From: Rehmannia glutinosa | Taxonomy: Eukaryota; Streptophyta; Magnoliopsida; Lamiales; Orobanchaceae | NCBI GenBank assembly: GCA_016081115.2 | Contig: JABTTQ020002177.1 | Location: 1 to 64,000, forward strand | Direction of reading: 5' to 3' | Length of the DNA stretch: 64,000 nt | Part shown: positions 39,508 through 52,039 of the stretch, in pieces | How the letters are laid out: each line of letters opens with the position of its first letter | Numbering within the stretch: the stretch's first letter is position 1 | Notes under the pieces: generated by a model | The model's input: only the letters and a program-made list of their open reading frames with translations | Databases searched by the model: none | Told to the model about the DNA's origin: nothing | Made by a program: the position numbers and the translations under genes

Positions 39508-40306
39508 ATGGAAACAAATCTATCTCACATTCATGTTTTCACTGTAGATGAGTTTGATGATTGGAAGATTCGCCTGCAGGCACATCTTTCAGCACTGCAC
39601 GATAAGATGTGGTTTGTCATTGAGGATGGACCCATACAAATAATAAAAGTAAATACAATTGTGAGAGGTCATTTGCCCCATTCTTGAAGGAGAGGTCATC
39701 CAAAGACTGCTGCACCAAGCCCCCTGCTATGGCCGGGAAAGCTAAGATGCGAATGGACCAATGAGGACAGGAAAAGATATAACTTGGACAATGTTACCAA
39801 AGATATTCTCTACAAAACTATTTATAAAGCAATGTTTAACAAAGTGAAATCATACAGGACTTTTCCTGAGATATGGGAAAGTTAACTTTTTAATTTGCGA
39901 AAGATCAGAACAAATTAAAGAAAATAAATCAACTGTTGTTGTACAAAAAATTAAAAATTTTAAAATGCTTGTAGGTGAAACTCTAGATCATTTGGATGCC
40001 AGATTTATAGAGATTGCAAATGAGCTTTCCGCGCTCAGGGGAAAAAAATACACACGAGAAGGAGATGTGTATGAAAATCTAAGTCGCTCCCGGTGAGTGG
40101 GAAATGAAAGTGATGGCTTGAAACATTCATGGACTTGACAAAAACCTCCAACCATGAGTTATTCTCGATTTAAGAGCTTATGAATTTGAGCTCCGAAGGA
40201 AAGAGCAAGAGGAGAGTAGCCACGATGGTTAAAAGACTCAATAAGTTCTTTAACAAGAATTATAAAAGAAACAAGGGTGAGACCTCTAGAAGATACTTAA
40301 CTCCTT
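39508..40306 (+). pseudogene. gag remnant of A3, fused to envelope-like sequence
   Basis: Begins METNLSHIHVFTVDEFDDW (39508) and continues with KMWFVIEDGPIQI, the same landmark seen in A1 gag (VIEDGSIQI). After several stops it reads TSNHELFSI and FNKNYKRNKGETSRRYLTPS and then, at about 40307, passes without a break into KCMDMKFGGFN, which belongs to the envelope-like ORF. In A1 these points are about 5.5 kb apart, so pol and the start of the envelope-like ORF have been deleted. The encoded frame 40180-40362 is therefore a chimera. Confidence 0.75.
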
Positions 40307-43300
40307 CAAAATGCATGGACATGAAATTCGGCGGCTTCAATCATTTGTTTGAACAAAGTTGATTGTGATGGTTGCGATCATGGAGAAAAAAAAGGTCAAC
40401 TGGCCTGAGTTCGTCTTCAGCCGAATCTGCCAGAATGTTCTTAACAAGACCATTCGATGATGATCTATATAGAAGCTCATTTGGGATATGGCACAGTCAT
40501 TGGCCATCTTATGGAGGTGAAGGAATTGCTCTTAGGCATGGGAAGCCTTTCCATGTCAACAAGAAGATGTTCAAAGCAAATCTATCACGGTGCTCGAGCA
40601 GCACATGCACGAAGAGGCGACACGGTGATGAAGGTGAATCGGTGATCCAGTCCCCGAGACACAAGCGCAAATTACAACTCTTCTCGAAGGTGACTCAGCA
40701 GAAGAAGAAGAAGAGAGTTTGCTACAACTAAGAAAACACATGCCCCGGACCGAGTCAACCTAAGTACTGCCTCCATAGCCATGCTAGATATTATTGCCCC
40801 CGGCAAGGACCGAGAAGGTCACAAGCGCACCTTCTCCGATTGTGAAGAAGAATAGCTCGATTGTTCCTCACGGGCACCGCGGCCCAAGAAGACAAAGTGG
40901 TGGAGCAGGAAGCCATCGAGGAAGGTGAAGAGGAAGAAATTCCTCTTGTTAAAAAAAAAAGAAGAAGGTTGTTCAGAAGTCGAGCCGAGTCCGCACTCGG
41001 CCTGCAAAAGAGCTGTTGAAGCTCGGGTGGAGCGATCTCGAAGTTGGAGGTGGTGAAGTGATCACCATAGAAGTCGAGAAAGCTGGCGATGTGGATTAGC
41101 AGGTGTTCGAGACCAACTATTCAAGAGGCAGTGAGAACATGGAGTTGAGACAACTGACCAAACTGAAGAAATAGTTGTTCAGTCCCCTCAGACTGATGCA
41201 CGAGCACCTGAGGAAGAACATGCTCCGCTTGCACCTATTCAGGAAGAGGAGGATGATGATGTAGTAATGTTGTCTCTGTTTATCGATATTCAAGAAAGAT
41301 CGAGGTATGGACAAATTAGAAGGCGAGTTACTCAGACATCAATTGAGCCTTGAGTTTATCGAAAGCGAGAAGAAACTCTTAAGCTTCCCGGGAAACATCG
41401 TTGTTAGCTCCATCATTGATCCTGATTTCTGCATAGCAATCCTTTCTGAAAGGAGGGATGAAGAGAAGCAAAAAGCCATCGAAAAGGCAAAGGCTATTGA
41501 AGAATCAAGAAGCCCCATTCTTGCCTTTTCCACGAGATGTACCTAAATTTTCCATGGACTCAACTAACAAAGAACGACATTGACATTGAGGAGATCGACC
41601 CTCTTTTGCGGCCGAGAAAAGTTGAGTTAAATTTGTCGAGGAGAATCAAAAGAGATGCACGAGCAGCAAATGCTGAGAGGGTCGGGAGAGTCTTCTCAAA
41701 TCTCTCCTAGCCACGATATCATGGATGTGGTGTGAACCATTGATGCCACCACATCACCTATGCACTCGAAGAATATGGTACCGGGAAAGCGGCAATGAAG
41801 CTCGGGACGGTGATAAAGCGGGCACCTTAGCCAAGCTAATTCTGCGAGAAGGTGTTGAGACACACTGCCCGGACGGCTGAACACTCGGTGGAATAACAGT
41901 GGGTCTCGGGTTTTGAGTAACCCCACTACTCAAGACTGTTGGCGCCAACCGAGGGTGAAACTCAAGCCACCACAACTATGTCGGAGGATACTGTGGGAGA
42001 CCAACTATCCATGGAGTTTGGAGGCGAAGGAGAGAACCTCAATGTTCAGTTGAGTGAAGTTGATGAAGCTCAGATTGTTTATTTGTCTTTTTGAAACTTC
42101 ACCGCAATGTAGGCCGATGACGCCATCTTGAAGCATCTAAGGCAAATGATGGGCCGAGGCCATGGAAGTTGAGATTCTGGCCCTAAAAGTGCAATCCAAG
42201 GAGTTGAGACTCAGGCGGATGCCATTGAAGACCCCAAAATAGCTCCGTCTGCTTTGAAGGAACAAGTGTAGAAGACCTTTGTGGTTGAGGCGCACACGAG
42301 GGATGTACAAGGCCCATCAATAGTTGAGACTGTTGAGGTAATGAAGGCCTAGAGGAGGTTGAGACTTCCCTGGCTAAGAAAGTTGTTGAGGAAGAGACTA
42401 CTCCTCATGTGGAGGTTGCTGAAGAAGAAGAGGAGACCAGTGCCCTTCATGATTCCCAAGAGAATATCGATACTGGATTCCAGGAATCTGATAATGAACT
42501 GAGTACAGTCCCATTGATAAACTAAATAAGGACACATTTGATGAGGATGCACAGGCAACACGAAGCCAAGTCAATGATAAGGCTTCCCCGATGAAGTTTA
42601 TCTTGGTTGATGTGCCATCTCCAATGGCGCCATCACACTCCGATGAAGCTGATAAGTCAGAGGAAAAGAAAACTCAACAGGAAGACACAATTGATTCCAA
42701 GAAAGCTGCTCAAGATGCCGATGACGCTGAAACAACGGAGGCACATAAAGCTGAGAACATAATGAAAGAAAAGGGAAAGTTTCCACAAGCTCAAGATGTG
42801 GAGATGCCTATCTTCCCTGAAGATCTATTTGTGGAATATTTTCCATTTGAAGCCCAAATTCCTTTTGAAGCGAGTCGATCGCGGGCGTGCAGGTATAATA
42901 TCCAAGTCTCCTCGAGAGAAAATCGGAACTCGGCTAATCGCTATGATGCCTCTTGGTTTTGACTTGATGTTGTTTGCTTTGAGGATCGATCCGCCGAGAC
43001 AACGACTTGCGAAAATCCTTTAAAGCCATCTCGTGCTCAAATAGAAAAGATGGAGCATGGCTTGTGACATTGGACCAAAGGCTAGACAACGGGGATGCTA
43101 CCATCCCGGAGACATCCGAGAACTATGCGAGGATTCGAGAATGGGTTGGACAGGTCAAGGCATTGAGTGGTGAGCAGGTCACCTACTTTAAATCATTATT
43201 CGCGAAAATGGTGATCTGCAACTCAGATAATCTCAAGTTCCAGTAAAGGCAAAGGGACCACATATTCGAAGGATGGATGAAGAGTTGCTCAAGGCTCAAA

Positions 43301-44440
43301 GACAAATCACTAAATTGCAAGAATGGAGGCCAATGTTGAATAGCGAGATCAATGTGCTCCAGACAGAGATGAAGGCGATGGCGGTGTGTCAAAGGCATTA
43401 AGATCAAAATTGAGCGTGCTCAAGACCCATGACAATCATGATTCCACGAACAACAAAATTGATCTCCTCCTGAGTGGTATATTCCCTAACCTGGCACTAC
43501 CCGTTAGTGATGATGCCAATAAGAGGGAAGAGAAAGAATTGAAGGAATTGAAGGAAGGGCAGATAAGTGATAAGGAAGGAAGCAAAGGGGAAGCAAGCAA
43601 GGGGAATGCAGTTTTTTGAAGAAACCTCCTTTGAAAATAATGCTTTCTAAGACCCCACAGCAAAGTGAAGTCACAGCCTCGATTTGTGACAGCTGAACAA
43701 GCTGACTGTAGATGAGAAAGGTGAAATGGCAGTCAAGCAGTCGAGAAAAGCCATGGAAGATGAGTTCGATAATGTAGCTGAGAAGCACTCCGAGCGCATC
43801 AAAGACATCAAAGCAAGGTTCAAAGGCCACCCAGCTAGATTACTCAAAGATTCCCTAGCCATAAAACCCCCTCGAGAAATTAAGATGCCTGATGCTGGAT
43901 CTGAACTAAGATCACTAGAGGAGTTTCAAACTCTAGAAGCTGAAAGTTATTTCAAGAACATGACCCTACCACAGGCGTGGGACTTGTACTGGGAAAAAGG
44001 ACTCGAGTTGTGCAAATCAGCTAAGAAGCAGCAGAGTTCCATCAGTCACTTGATTGGAAAGGCACCCGTAGAGTACACTTCTAGAGGAGGAGCTGAGTCA
44101 TACAAAGAAGGGGAAGGCTTGGAAGTGGTTGAAGAGGCAGAGGAACTCCACCACAGCCGAGACCTAAAGATACAAGATTCATTGATCCACGGAAGAAATG
44201 GATCAATTACTGGGCTGGCTTCGATACCCTTGCTAATCTTGAAGTGGAGCGTAAAAATGAGGAGGCTAGAAGGAGGCAAGTAGAAGAGAATGAGAGAGTA
44301 AATAGAGAGTGGGAGGAAAGGCAGCGAAGGGGAGACCCTTCTGCAAAGAGAACTTTTGAGAAGAAGAAGAGAAGGAAAGAGCCAAGAAGAAGAGAGAAGA
44401 AGGAAGCGACCCCGAGGCGTTGAAGACGATTGAAACCCCT
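40307..44440 (+). pseudogene. Envelope-like ORF remnant, inner copy
   Basis: Starts inside the ORF at KCMDMKFGGFN (no N-terminus) and then reads VNWPEF (Trp codon at 40401), CQNV (Gln codon at 40431), AHLGYGTVIGHLME, a basic section, and a long acidic part. The best frame is 43726-44283 (185 codons) with EEFQTLEAESYFKNMTLPQA and WDLYWEKG, matching EEFETLKSEGYFKGMNLEKA at 51140 of the outer copy. The end (44250-44423) is Arg/Glu-rich coiled coil. Small indels are frequent. It shares indels with A1 rather than with the outer copy. Confidence 0.7.
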
Positions 44441-44744
44441 TTAGTGTATTTTACTTAATTGTAAATACAAGTTTTGTAAGTTTTTCTTGTAATATCATTT
44501 TAATCTTGCTCTGATACCTGTTGTACTTTAGTACAATAAGAAGCTCTGATACAATGTAATAGAAAGTATAGCTCTTGTACAGTGTATAAAGTATACTATG
44601 TAACAACTTTGTAAAGTGTATGTATAAAGTACAAGAATGATATGATCAATAAAATTGACATATTCAACACATACATTTTTATTCTTGCCTTTGTTTATTT
44701 TGTTGTAATCATTTAAGTTTTGGCATCATCAAATAGGGGGAAAT
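44441..44744 (+). other. 3' untranslated region and polypurine tract, inner copy
   Basis: AT-rich stretch ending in AAATAGGGGGAAAT directly before the LTR start, a good polypurine tract. It has two similar TTGTAC/TAATG-type segments (44515-44600) but no open frame of note. Confidence 0.6.
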
Positions 44745-46271
44745 TGTTAGGAAATTTTGTGTTTAGATTTTGATGATACCATGTAAAACTTAGAATTGGA
44801 AGTTGGCACCCCATTTTCCTTGTATTTCAACTTGTAATAGATAGGACAACATGAGCTGAGTGGAGTCAGCTACGTTGAAGATTACAAGAGTCAACTAAAG
44901 ATCGATGTGAAGACCAACTGTGTGTCAGTTGTGTGAAGTCAAGATGAAAGTCTCAGACTCGACTGAAGAGGAGACCCAGCTGTGAGACACCGAGTAAAGG
45001 AGGAAAAGTGACGATCAAGTCGATTGAGTGCCAAATCGCGATTGTGACAGTTGAGTCATTCTAAAAGGTTGAACCGACTCAAGTCAAAGGGTAAAAAGCA
45101 TTTATCAAGTCAAGTCAAGCGATATTAATCCGTTGTACGTAAGTCAATGACTTTACTTATTATAATGTCGTCCATCCGCCATGTCTAAAAGTGCTCATCC
45201 GGAAGCGGGCAAATAGAATAAACCAACGGGAAGCGAACTTGTGTTAGAACACGAAAAAGTGAACACCTCATTAAAACGAGGAAATGTCACCATCACAAAG
45301 CTGCAGATCAAGAAAAGACAAACCAACGACCAAGAAGTCTTTGTTTGAAAATTACCTATCTCTTCATTGGGCAAATTTTCAAATAAGCACTATATAAAAG
45401 GCGAGGAAGAAAGTGAGAGAAGGTTACCGATTTCACAAGCAATTCAATCAAGAAAACCCTGCAAAAATACTCTTAAGCTTTCAAAGATATTCCTCAAGCC
45501 TAAAATCGAAGGAACTCAATCCAACACATTCGGTGAAGGAAAGAATAATTCATCAAGTTGAAGAGAAAATTGTTTGAACAACAAACAAGGGTCTACTCTC
45601 CAAGGTTAAAGGAGTTGTAGTAAAGTTCAAGCTCGAACCAGAAGCTTTGAGTTGTTGGAAGGTTGTGTGATCAATTCCAAGAGCTCGAGGGAGCTAAAGT
45701 AGCGAGACAGTTGTTTTGTGAAGAAGCTGAGTCTAGGAAGCTAACCAAGCGTGTGATCAAGGCCGACTTGGATCGATAAGCGCTTTGTAACGGATCACAT
45801 TTAGTGGATTCCTCCAGGAGTTGGAGAAGAGTGGATTAGAGGAATTACCCCATCCTCGAACCACTATAAAATTTGCTTGTGTTATTTTACTTACATCACT
45901 ATACTTTCTTGCATATTATTGATATTTGCGGCTAAGTTAAAATTGCTAAACCCAACTGATAATAAACCCTGCTAAAAACAAGTTTTAAAAACAAGTTTAA
46001 AACATCTAGGGTGAAAAGTCTTCCGCTGAATAAAACCAAATCAACAGTTAAGTTAAGTGTTAGCTGATCCAACTGAGTTATACTATCAACAACTCAGTCG
46101 AGTCTGTTGAGTGGGTAACTTTGCTAAAGTAAGCCAACCTAGCTGTCTCTCAAGGACTTAGCTGATTTGAGTCAACTCTGTAAAATTATTTAAAAGGACT
46201 CAGTTCGAAAATTTGGTAAGGTTTATTCAAACCCCCTTCTAAACCTTACAACTCACACCTTGGGACCTACA
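44745..46271 (+). repeat. 3' LTR of inner element
   Basis: TGTTAGGAAATTTTGTGTTTAG ... TTGGGACCTACA, 1,527 bp. By its start it belongs with the A1 LTRs, not with 37948 or 51866. Directly after it comes GGTATCCTAAGGAAGGTGGA, which reads as pol sequence YPKEGGF between RT and RNase H, so the inner element was inserted in the outer element's pol. Confidence 0.8.
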
Positions 46272-46761
46272 GGTATCCTAAGGAAGGTGGATTCTAGCTG
46301 ATTGATACTTAGATTTAGACTATGATGGATGTAGAGTTGAAAGAAAGAGTACATATGGTACCTGCAAATGCTTGGAAACAGATTAGTTTCCTGGTTCAGC
46401 AAGAAACAAAACTCAATAGCTACATCCACAGCTAAAGCAGAGTACATTGCTGCAGGCAGCTCTTGTGCCCAAGTTCTATGGATGAGGCAACAACTGAGAG
46501 ATTATGACATTGAAGAAGGAGAGATTCCAATTATGTGTGATAATACAAGTGCCATTGCAAATACTCAGAATCCAGTATTGCATTCAAGAAACAATCACAT
46601 TGACATCATATATCATTTTATAAGAGATCATGTTGAAAAGAAAGACATCACATTGGAATACATATCAACTGAGAAGCAATTAGCTGATATATTCACAAAG
46701 CCCCTATGTGAATCAAGATTGGAAGAACTTAAGAATGAGCTTGGATTGATTGAGCTGTGTT
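46272..46761 (+). pseudogene. RNase H end of pol, outer A3
   Basis: After a damaged start (stops at about 46290-46330) the frame is open from 46368: MLGNRLVSWFSKKQNSIATS, then KAEYIAAGSSCAQVLWMRQQ, PIMCDNTSAI, and the typical copia end HVEKKDITLEYIST...LADIFTKPL, stop TAG at 46761. These are the later catalytic and C-terminal parts of a Ty1/copia RNase H. It is the best preserved pol segment of the family here. Its RT, integrase and protease are missing because of the deletion that also removed the inner element's front half. Confidence 0.85.
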
Positions 46762-47306
46762 AGGATGCTCAGAAGACTCATTCAGAAGAGTTAAAGTTGG
46801 GAGAATTATATATCAGAAGAGTTTCACCCATTCAGCCAAGTGAAATAACATACTGGCTAGTCAGCTGAATCGTGTTAGCTGAACAACCGAGTTTCATTCA
46901 GTCGAATCGAAAGAAGAAAGAAGCAGAGTTAAGTCATAAATGAAGAAAGCTGAAACATTTATGAGCTAAGTGCCAAAACGAGGTCATTTTCCTCGAGTGG
47001 GAATGTGTTTAGGCTTGACGTCAACATCATTAAATTGTGTCAGTCAAAAGTTGTGACGATTTACCCCTGAATGGATATAAATGTTGTTGCATTTAATGTG
47101 GGGAAATTAATGCATTTTAAGATTTGATCTCAGCCGTTGATCAACTTTCAAACTTTTTGAATTCTGAAACTATCCTTTTAAGTCTCATATATAGAGAAAA
47201 TTCATTTTCTCTCTCTTCACTTTCACTCTCTTGCTCTCGAAGATTTCATTCTCTCTGCAAACTAGACAAAAACCCTAGTTTTTCATTTTCTCATTCAAGG
47301 ATCATT
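46762..47306 (+). other. Spacer between pol and envelope-like ORF, outer A3
   Basis: Non-coding. It includes AGTTTCATTCAGTCGAATC-type text, a possible TATATAG box at 47190-47196, and a pyrimidine-rich stretch (47205-47290) before the ATG at 47307. That would suit an internal promoter or a splice acceptor for a subgenomic message, but this is inference. Confidence 0.45.
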
Positions 47307-50300
47307 ATGGCACCTCAGAAAGCTACTCTAAACTTCACCAAACTCGCTGAAAAGATCCATACAGGATCTTTGGTCGACTTTGAAGGCCTTGTCAAACAGG
47401 CTGTTGACAAGGATTTGGCTGAAAAGATCACGAAGCTTGAGAAAATAGTGCTCAAAAGATTTCTCACATTGGAGATGGGTCAAACGTTCCAGAAAGAAGT
47501 GGCCATGTTTTACGTGAATGTTTCTATTCAAGATGATGGGATCCGTTCATCAGATTTTAAACTGGATGTTGCTGACTTGGGGGAGTATTTGCACCTTCCC
47601 ACCAGTGGTCTTAAAGAGCTGACTGGGAAAGAGGTTGATTTCGAGAAGGCTTGGAAAGAAATAGATAAGTCTGAGTCAGCTGCTAAACCTAACTGCTCAG
47701 CTTTGAAGAAGCTGATCAAAGATGGCTACCATAAGCTAATAGACGTGGTAGCCAAGTGCATCGACATGAATTTCAGCTCCTTTAATCAGTAGTCCCAGAC
47801 TAAGCTGATTGTTATGGCTGCCATAATGCAGGATAAGGAGGTGAATTGAGCTGAGTTCATCCTTGAGAAGTTGTGCTAGAATGTGCACAATGTAAAGTTG
47901 GTTGATGGGAAGTTTGTAGGCTCCCTTAGTTATGGCCTGATCCTAGGTCATTTGATGGAGAAGAAGGATGGGCCCCTGCGTAGAGAGAAACCCTTCCATA
48001 CCAATAAGAGGATGTCCAAGTCTTACCTTTCAGGCGCTCAGAAGCAGGCTCATGCGAAGAAAGCTGCTATATCTGAGGGGGAATCAGCTGAGCATGTCCC
48101 CGAGAACACACAGCTCCGCTCCGCTCGCTCCTCACCAAAACTCGTTCTAGCTCCCTCCCTTATGACAAGGAAGAAAAGAACAGTTGTGCCTCACATGTCA
48201 ACTCCTATGAAGCAGAAGACAGGAGAGTCATCCTTCACGGCTGAGGAGCCAGAATAGGTTGAAACAAAAGTTCCCTTCGAGAGGAGGACCAGGAGGAGAC
48301 TTGTGAAAGTAGTTGCGAAAGCTATTGAACTAGCTGTATCCGCCACAGCTGAGACCGAGACAGCTGCCATCGCTGAGCAGCAGAAATCAAAGGATGGCTA
48401 TGGTGAGCAAAGCACTGCTGAAGAAACTCAAACAGTTGCCTTTCCACATACATCTGAACAAGACACAACTGATAAGCCTACAACTGAAGAAGACACATCT
48501 GATACAATCAAATATAAGTCAGCTGTTCCTGAAAACGACACAACTGATACAATCAAATATGATTTAGATGTTATACCTCAGGCTGATATTGTTGCTGTTG
48601 AGGTGGAAAAGGCTACTAAAGAGCTTGTGCAAGAAGAAGATGATGATGAGGTTCGTCTAGAATCCCCAGCATAACCAGACATCCAGATACGGCTGCGTGC
48701 ATGGAGCGCATGGAAGTTGAGTGCCAATCAGGTTCAATTTCAACGGCCCAATATGATTGACGAGGAGAAATATCTCTTGGGATTTTTGGACAACACCACT
48801 GTCCGAATTGCCCTTCATGTAGATTTCTGCACAGTTACCTATAAAAAAAAGAAAGATCTTGAGAAGAGGAGAGTTGTAAAAGGCACGGTAGCTGGTGAGC
48901 TTGATGGAGACTCGTGCAAATGATGAAGTGAAAATCATAGTGACCTAGTTAAGAAGGCTCAACTGCAGCATGCTTTAAAAGAGTCCCGTAAGAAACATGA
49001 GCAATCCTTGATCAGGGTTCTTGAGAATCATCTATTCAAATTTCTCCAACCCAAGTCATTCTTGAAACCGTGAGGATAATCGAAGCAACTACTTCACCAA
49101 TTTACTCAGAAGGACTATCCAGGGAGCCTGGCGATGAATTTAGGGATAAGATGTAGTGGGCAACCTAACTGAGCCACGCCCTAATGAAGTTGTTGAGACA
49201 ACTACCCAGATGACTGAACACTCAAAGGAAATAGCCGAATCTCAAGTGTCACTTGACCCCACTATTCGCGATTCAACTGGTGAGCCAGCTGGGGGGAAAC
49301 TAAACACACTACAGACTTGGTTAGAGGATGCTGTAAGAGACTTTGATACATTGAAGTTAAGAGGCGAAGGTGAGACTCAAACAGAACAACAGAGTGGGAC
49401 TAACAATGCTTTGACGATTGGGACTGTCTCAACTGAGATTCCAACTGCACTGAAGGCCAATGAAGTTGCTCAAACAGCTGAGGCACATGATGGATCGAGG
49501 ACCATGGTAGTTGAGACTGCTGGCCATGAAATTGAAATCCAAGAGGTTGAGACCTCGAAGGATGCCAATGTCCAAGACCCTAATGCAGCCAAGTCTACAG
49601 AAGGGAATATTGAAGGCCTTGCAGCGGTTGAGACTGCTTTGCTAAGGTAGCTGAAGGCCCCCAGGAGGTTGAGACTTCCATGGGTGTGGTACAAGAGAAA
49701 GGGAAATTGCATGTTCCTACTATGACATCATTAGAGTCTACTGACTTGGAAGAGATAGACGTATTGCATGACTCCAATGACGATGTGCAGCTGGACTTCA
49801 TTGACCCAGAGAATGAAGCTCCCATTGATCCAGCTGAGAAGGAACTAGAGGCAAAGTTGAAAGAGGCTTGTGACAAAGATGCCCACCCCCAATGGTGCCA
49901 TCACTAGCCCGTGATGTTACTGCAGCAACTGAGGCTACGACTACTCAAAAGGAAGTTAACACTGGAGACAACGAAGTTGTTAAGACAACTGAGGCCCAGT
50001 CGGCTCAGCAGGCTCCCACAACTGCGTCTGCCAGTGAAGCTCACACATTGAGGCACCTAGAGCTGGAAGACAGGGAACTGAAAGAAGGGCTTCCAAAGGA
50101 GAAGTGGGACCCTCCTAAGTACCTATTGACCTATATGCAGAAGAGTTTCCATTTATTGAGGAAGTTCCCCTGGAAGAAGAGTCTGTTGAAGAATGTGCTC
50201 CTTACAATGCTGATATAAGTCTGGAAGAATTCCAAGCTCCAGATAAATTGAGAGTGGTTCCCTTTGGATTTGACTTTGATTCTGTTCTACCAGAAGACCA

Positions 50301-51650
50301 GTCACCTGAGGCAGCTGACTTCAGAAAAGCCTTCAAGGCAATATGTGCTGAGATGGAGGCCATGGAGCATAGTTTTGTTGCACTCAACAAAAGGATCGAC
50401 AACCACGATACCATGATTTTAGGAGACATCCGAGGAACAGTTTTGAGAATTCATGAATGGACAATAAGACAAAAGCACTTCCAAGACTGGTGATTTGGTG
50501 TGGTGAACAGGCTCAATTCCAGTAGAGACAGAGGGACAATATCAATAGGATGGAGAGGACTCACATGAATGACTTGGATTTGCTCAAACTTCAATATAAG
50601 CAGGATCTACATGACATGGAAAGTACTCTACGTACTTAGATGATTGCAATGAAGGCAGAGTTGAAGATTTTAAGATCCGAGCAAAGGGCATCACACTTTG
50701 TCGCTCATGATAAACTCAACTATCTTCTGCAGCAAACTCCGAAAATTCCTCAACTTGGTAGTGATGATGCCAAAAAAGGGGAAGATAACTTGTAGGAAGG
50801 AAGTAGAAGTAAGGGAGAAGAATCTTCAAAACGACCCCCAATCCCTTGAAAATTGTGCTGAAAAGTCAAATTGGCTCATCTATCAGCTCTCTTCTCTCTC
50901 AGCTACCGAAGGAGTTGTCAGTTGATGAAAAGCTGAGTTAGCCCTTCAAAAGCGCAAGCAGCCGCAATAGAAGTGAATTGCAAGATTGATCGCAGCAAAG
51001 CATGACAGAATTGAAGATCTCAAAACTAAATTCCAAGGGCCACTAGGCAGGGAAGCTCCTAGGTCTGCTAGTAGTGAAGCACCCAGACTCAACTGAAGGA
51101 TCCATTCCTGAAGCAGGCTCTGAGCCAAGGTCACTTGAGGAGTTTGAAACTCTAAAGTCGGAAGGTTATTTTAAGGGGATGAATCTTGAAAAAGCATGGG
51201 AATTATCTTGGCAAAAGGGTTGGAAGTTGTTCAAATGGAGGAGGCAATGTGACTCGGTTTAGTAGTCGGTGAGTCAAGGCTCAATCCAGTCAACAAATTC
51301 CCAGAGGAGCTGACTCGTGAAGGGGAAGATGAAGGTCTGGTGGAAGAGGCAGAGGTACTCCACCAAGAAAACCTAAGGACACATAATTTATAAATCCCCT
51401 AAAAAAGGATCGATTATATTAGTTAGGCCTTAGAGAATTGGAAAATAGAGAAGTTGCTAGGCATAATGAAGAGACTGCCAAGCGACTGGAAGAAGAAAAC
51501 GCCAGGCAACACAGAGAGTACGAACCAAGGAGGAGGCTAGATCAGGCTCAGAAGAGGAATTATGAGAAGAAGAATAGGAAAGAGGCTGAAGATAGGAGGA
51601 AGAGAGATGAAGAAGAAGAAGAAAGGAGAAGGAAGCTGCAGAGGCGCTGA
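47307..51650 (+). pseudogene. Envelope-like ORF, outer A3 (best copy)
   Basis: ATG 47307 is chosen because MAPQKATLNFTKLAEKI follows a pyrimidine-rich leader; an upstream in-frame ATG (47124) lies in the spacer. Open to TAG 47790, with FYVNVSIQDDGIRSSDFKLD around residues 70-90, resembling the 'putative plant transposon protein' domain found in extra ORFs of plant elements. The same frame continues through TGA 47847 and TAG 47877 to the basic block KKAAISEGESAEHVPEN (48060) and the acidic Thr-rich region with two copies of a TDTIKY repeat (48495-48570). After 49,000 the frame shifts several times. The end (51438-51650) is a Glu/Arg-rich coiled coil ending RRRKLQRR. No signal peptide or transmembrane helix was seen. 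About 1,450 codons in total. Function unknown. Confidence 0.7.
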
Positions 51651-51865
51651 AGGTTGCTGCAGACACTTTTGTTGTATTTTTACACGACTGTAAATACACA
51701 AAAGAGAATGTAAGTTTTTTGTATACTTGATATACATTGCAAAACTTTGTAAAGTGCAGAATGATGTGATCAATATAATGACACATTTTAACAATCATTT
51801 TTTCTTAAGCACTTTTGACATTGTTATTTTCTTTTAAGTTTTGGCATCATCAAAAAGGAGAAAAT
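51651..51865 (+). other. 3' untranslated region and polypurine tract, outer A3
   Basis: AT-rich stretch with no coding, ending AAAAAGGAGAAAAT directly before the LTR start at 51866. The tract is purine-only for 13 bases and fits a polypurine primer. Confidence 0.6.
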
Positions 51866-52027
51866 TGTTGAAAAATTTATTGTATAGATTTTGATGATGC
51901 TATGTAAATCTTAGATTAGGAAGTTGGCACCCCATTTTCTGTTGTAAATTAACCTATGTAATAGATAGGATCTATGAGCTGAGTCAAAGCAGCCAGTTGA
52001 AGATTGCAGAAGTTGACTAAAGATCAA
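51866..52027 (+). repeat. 3' LTR of outer A3, truncated
   Basis: TGTTGAAAAATTTATTGTATAG, matching the start of the 37948 LTR. It breaks off after 162 bp where the CACTA transposon begins. The rest of the LTR is not found in the window. Confidence 0.75.
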
Positions 52028-52039
52028 CACTACAAGAAA

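Noticed and set aside
43504..43830. Long minus-strand frames opposite the envelope-like ORF (also 49595-49876 and 51457-51798)
   Set aside because: They are antisense shadows of Glu/Lys-rich coding sequence, giving Ser/Phe/Leu-rich text without domains.
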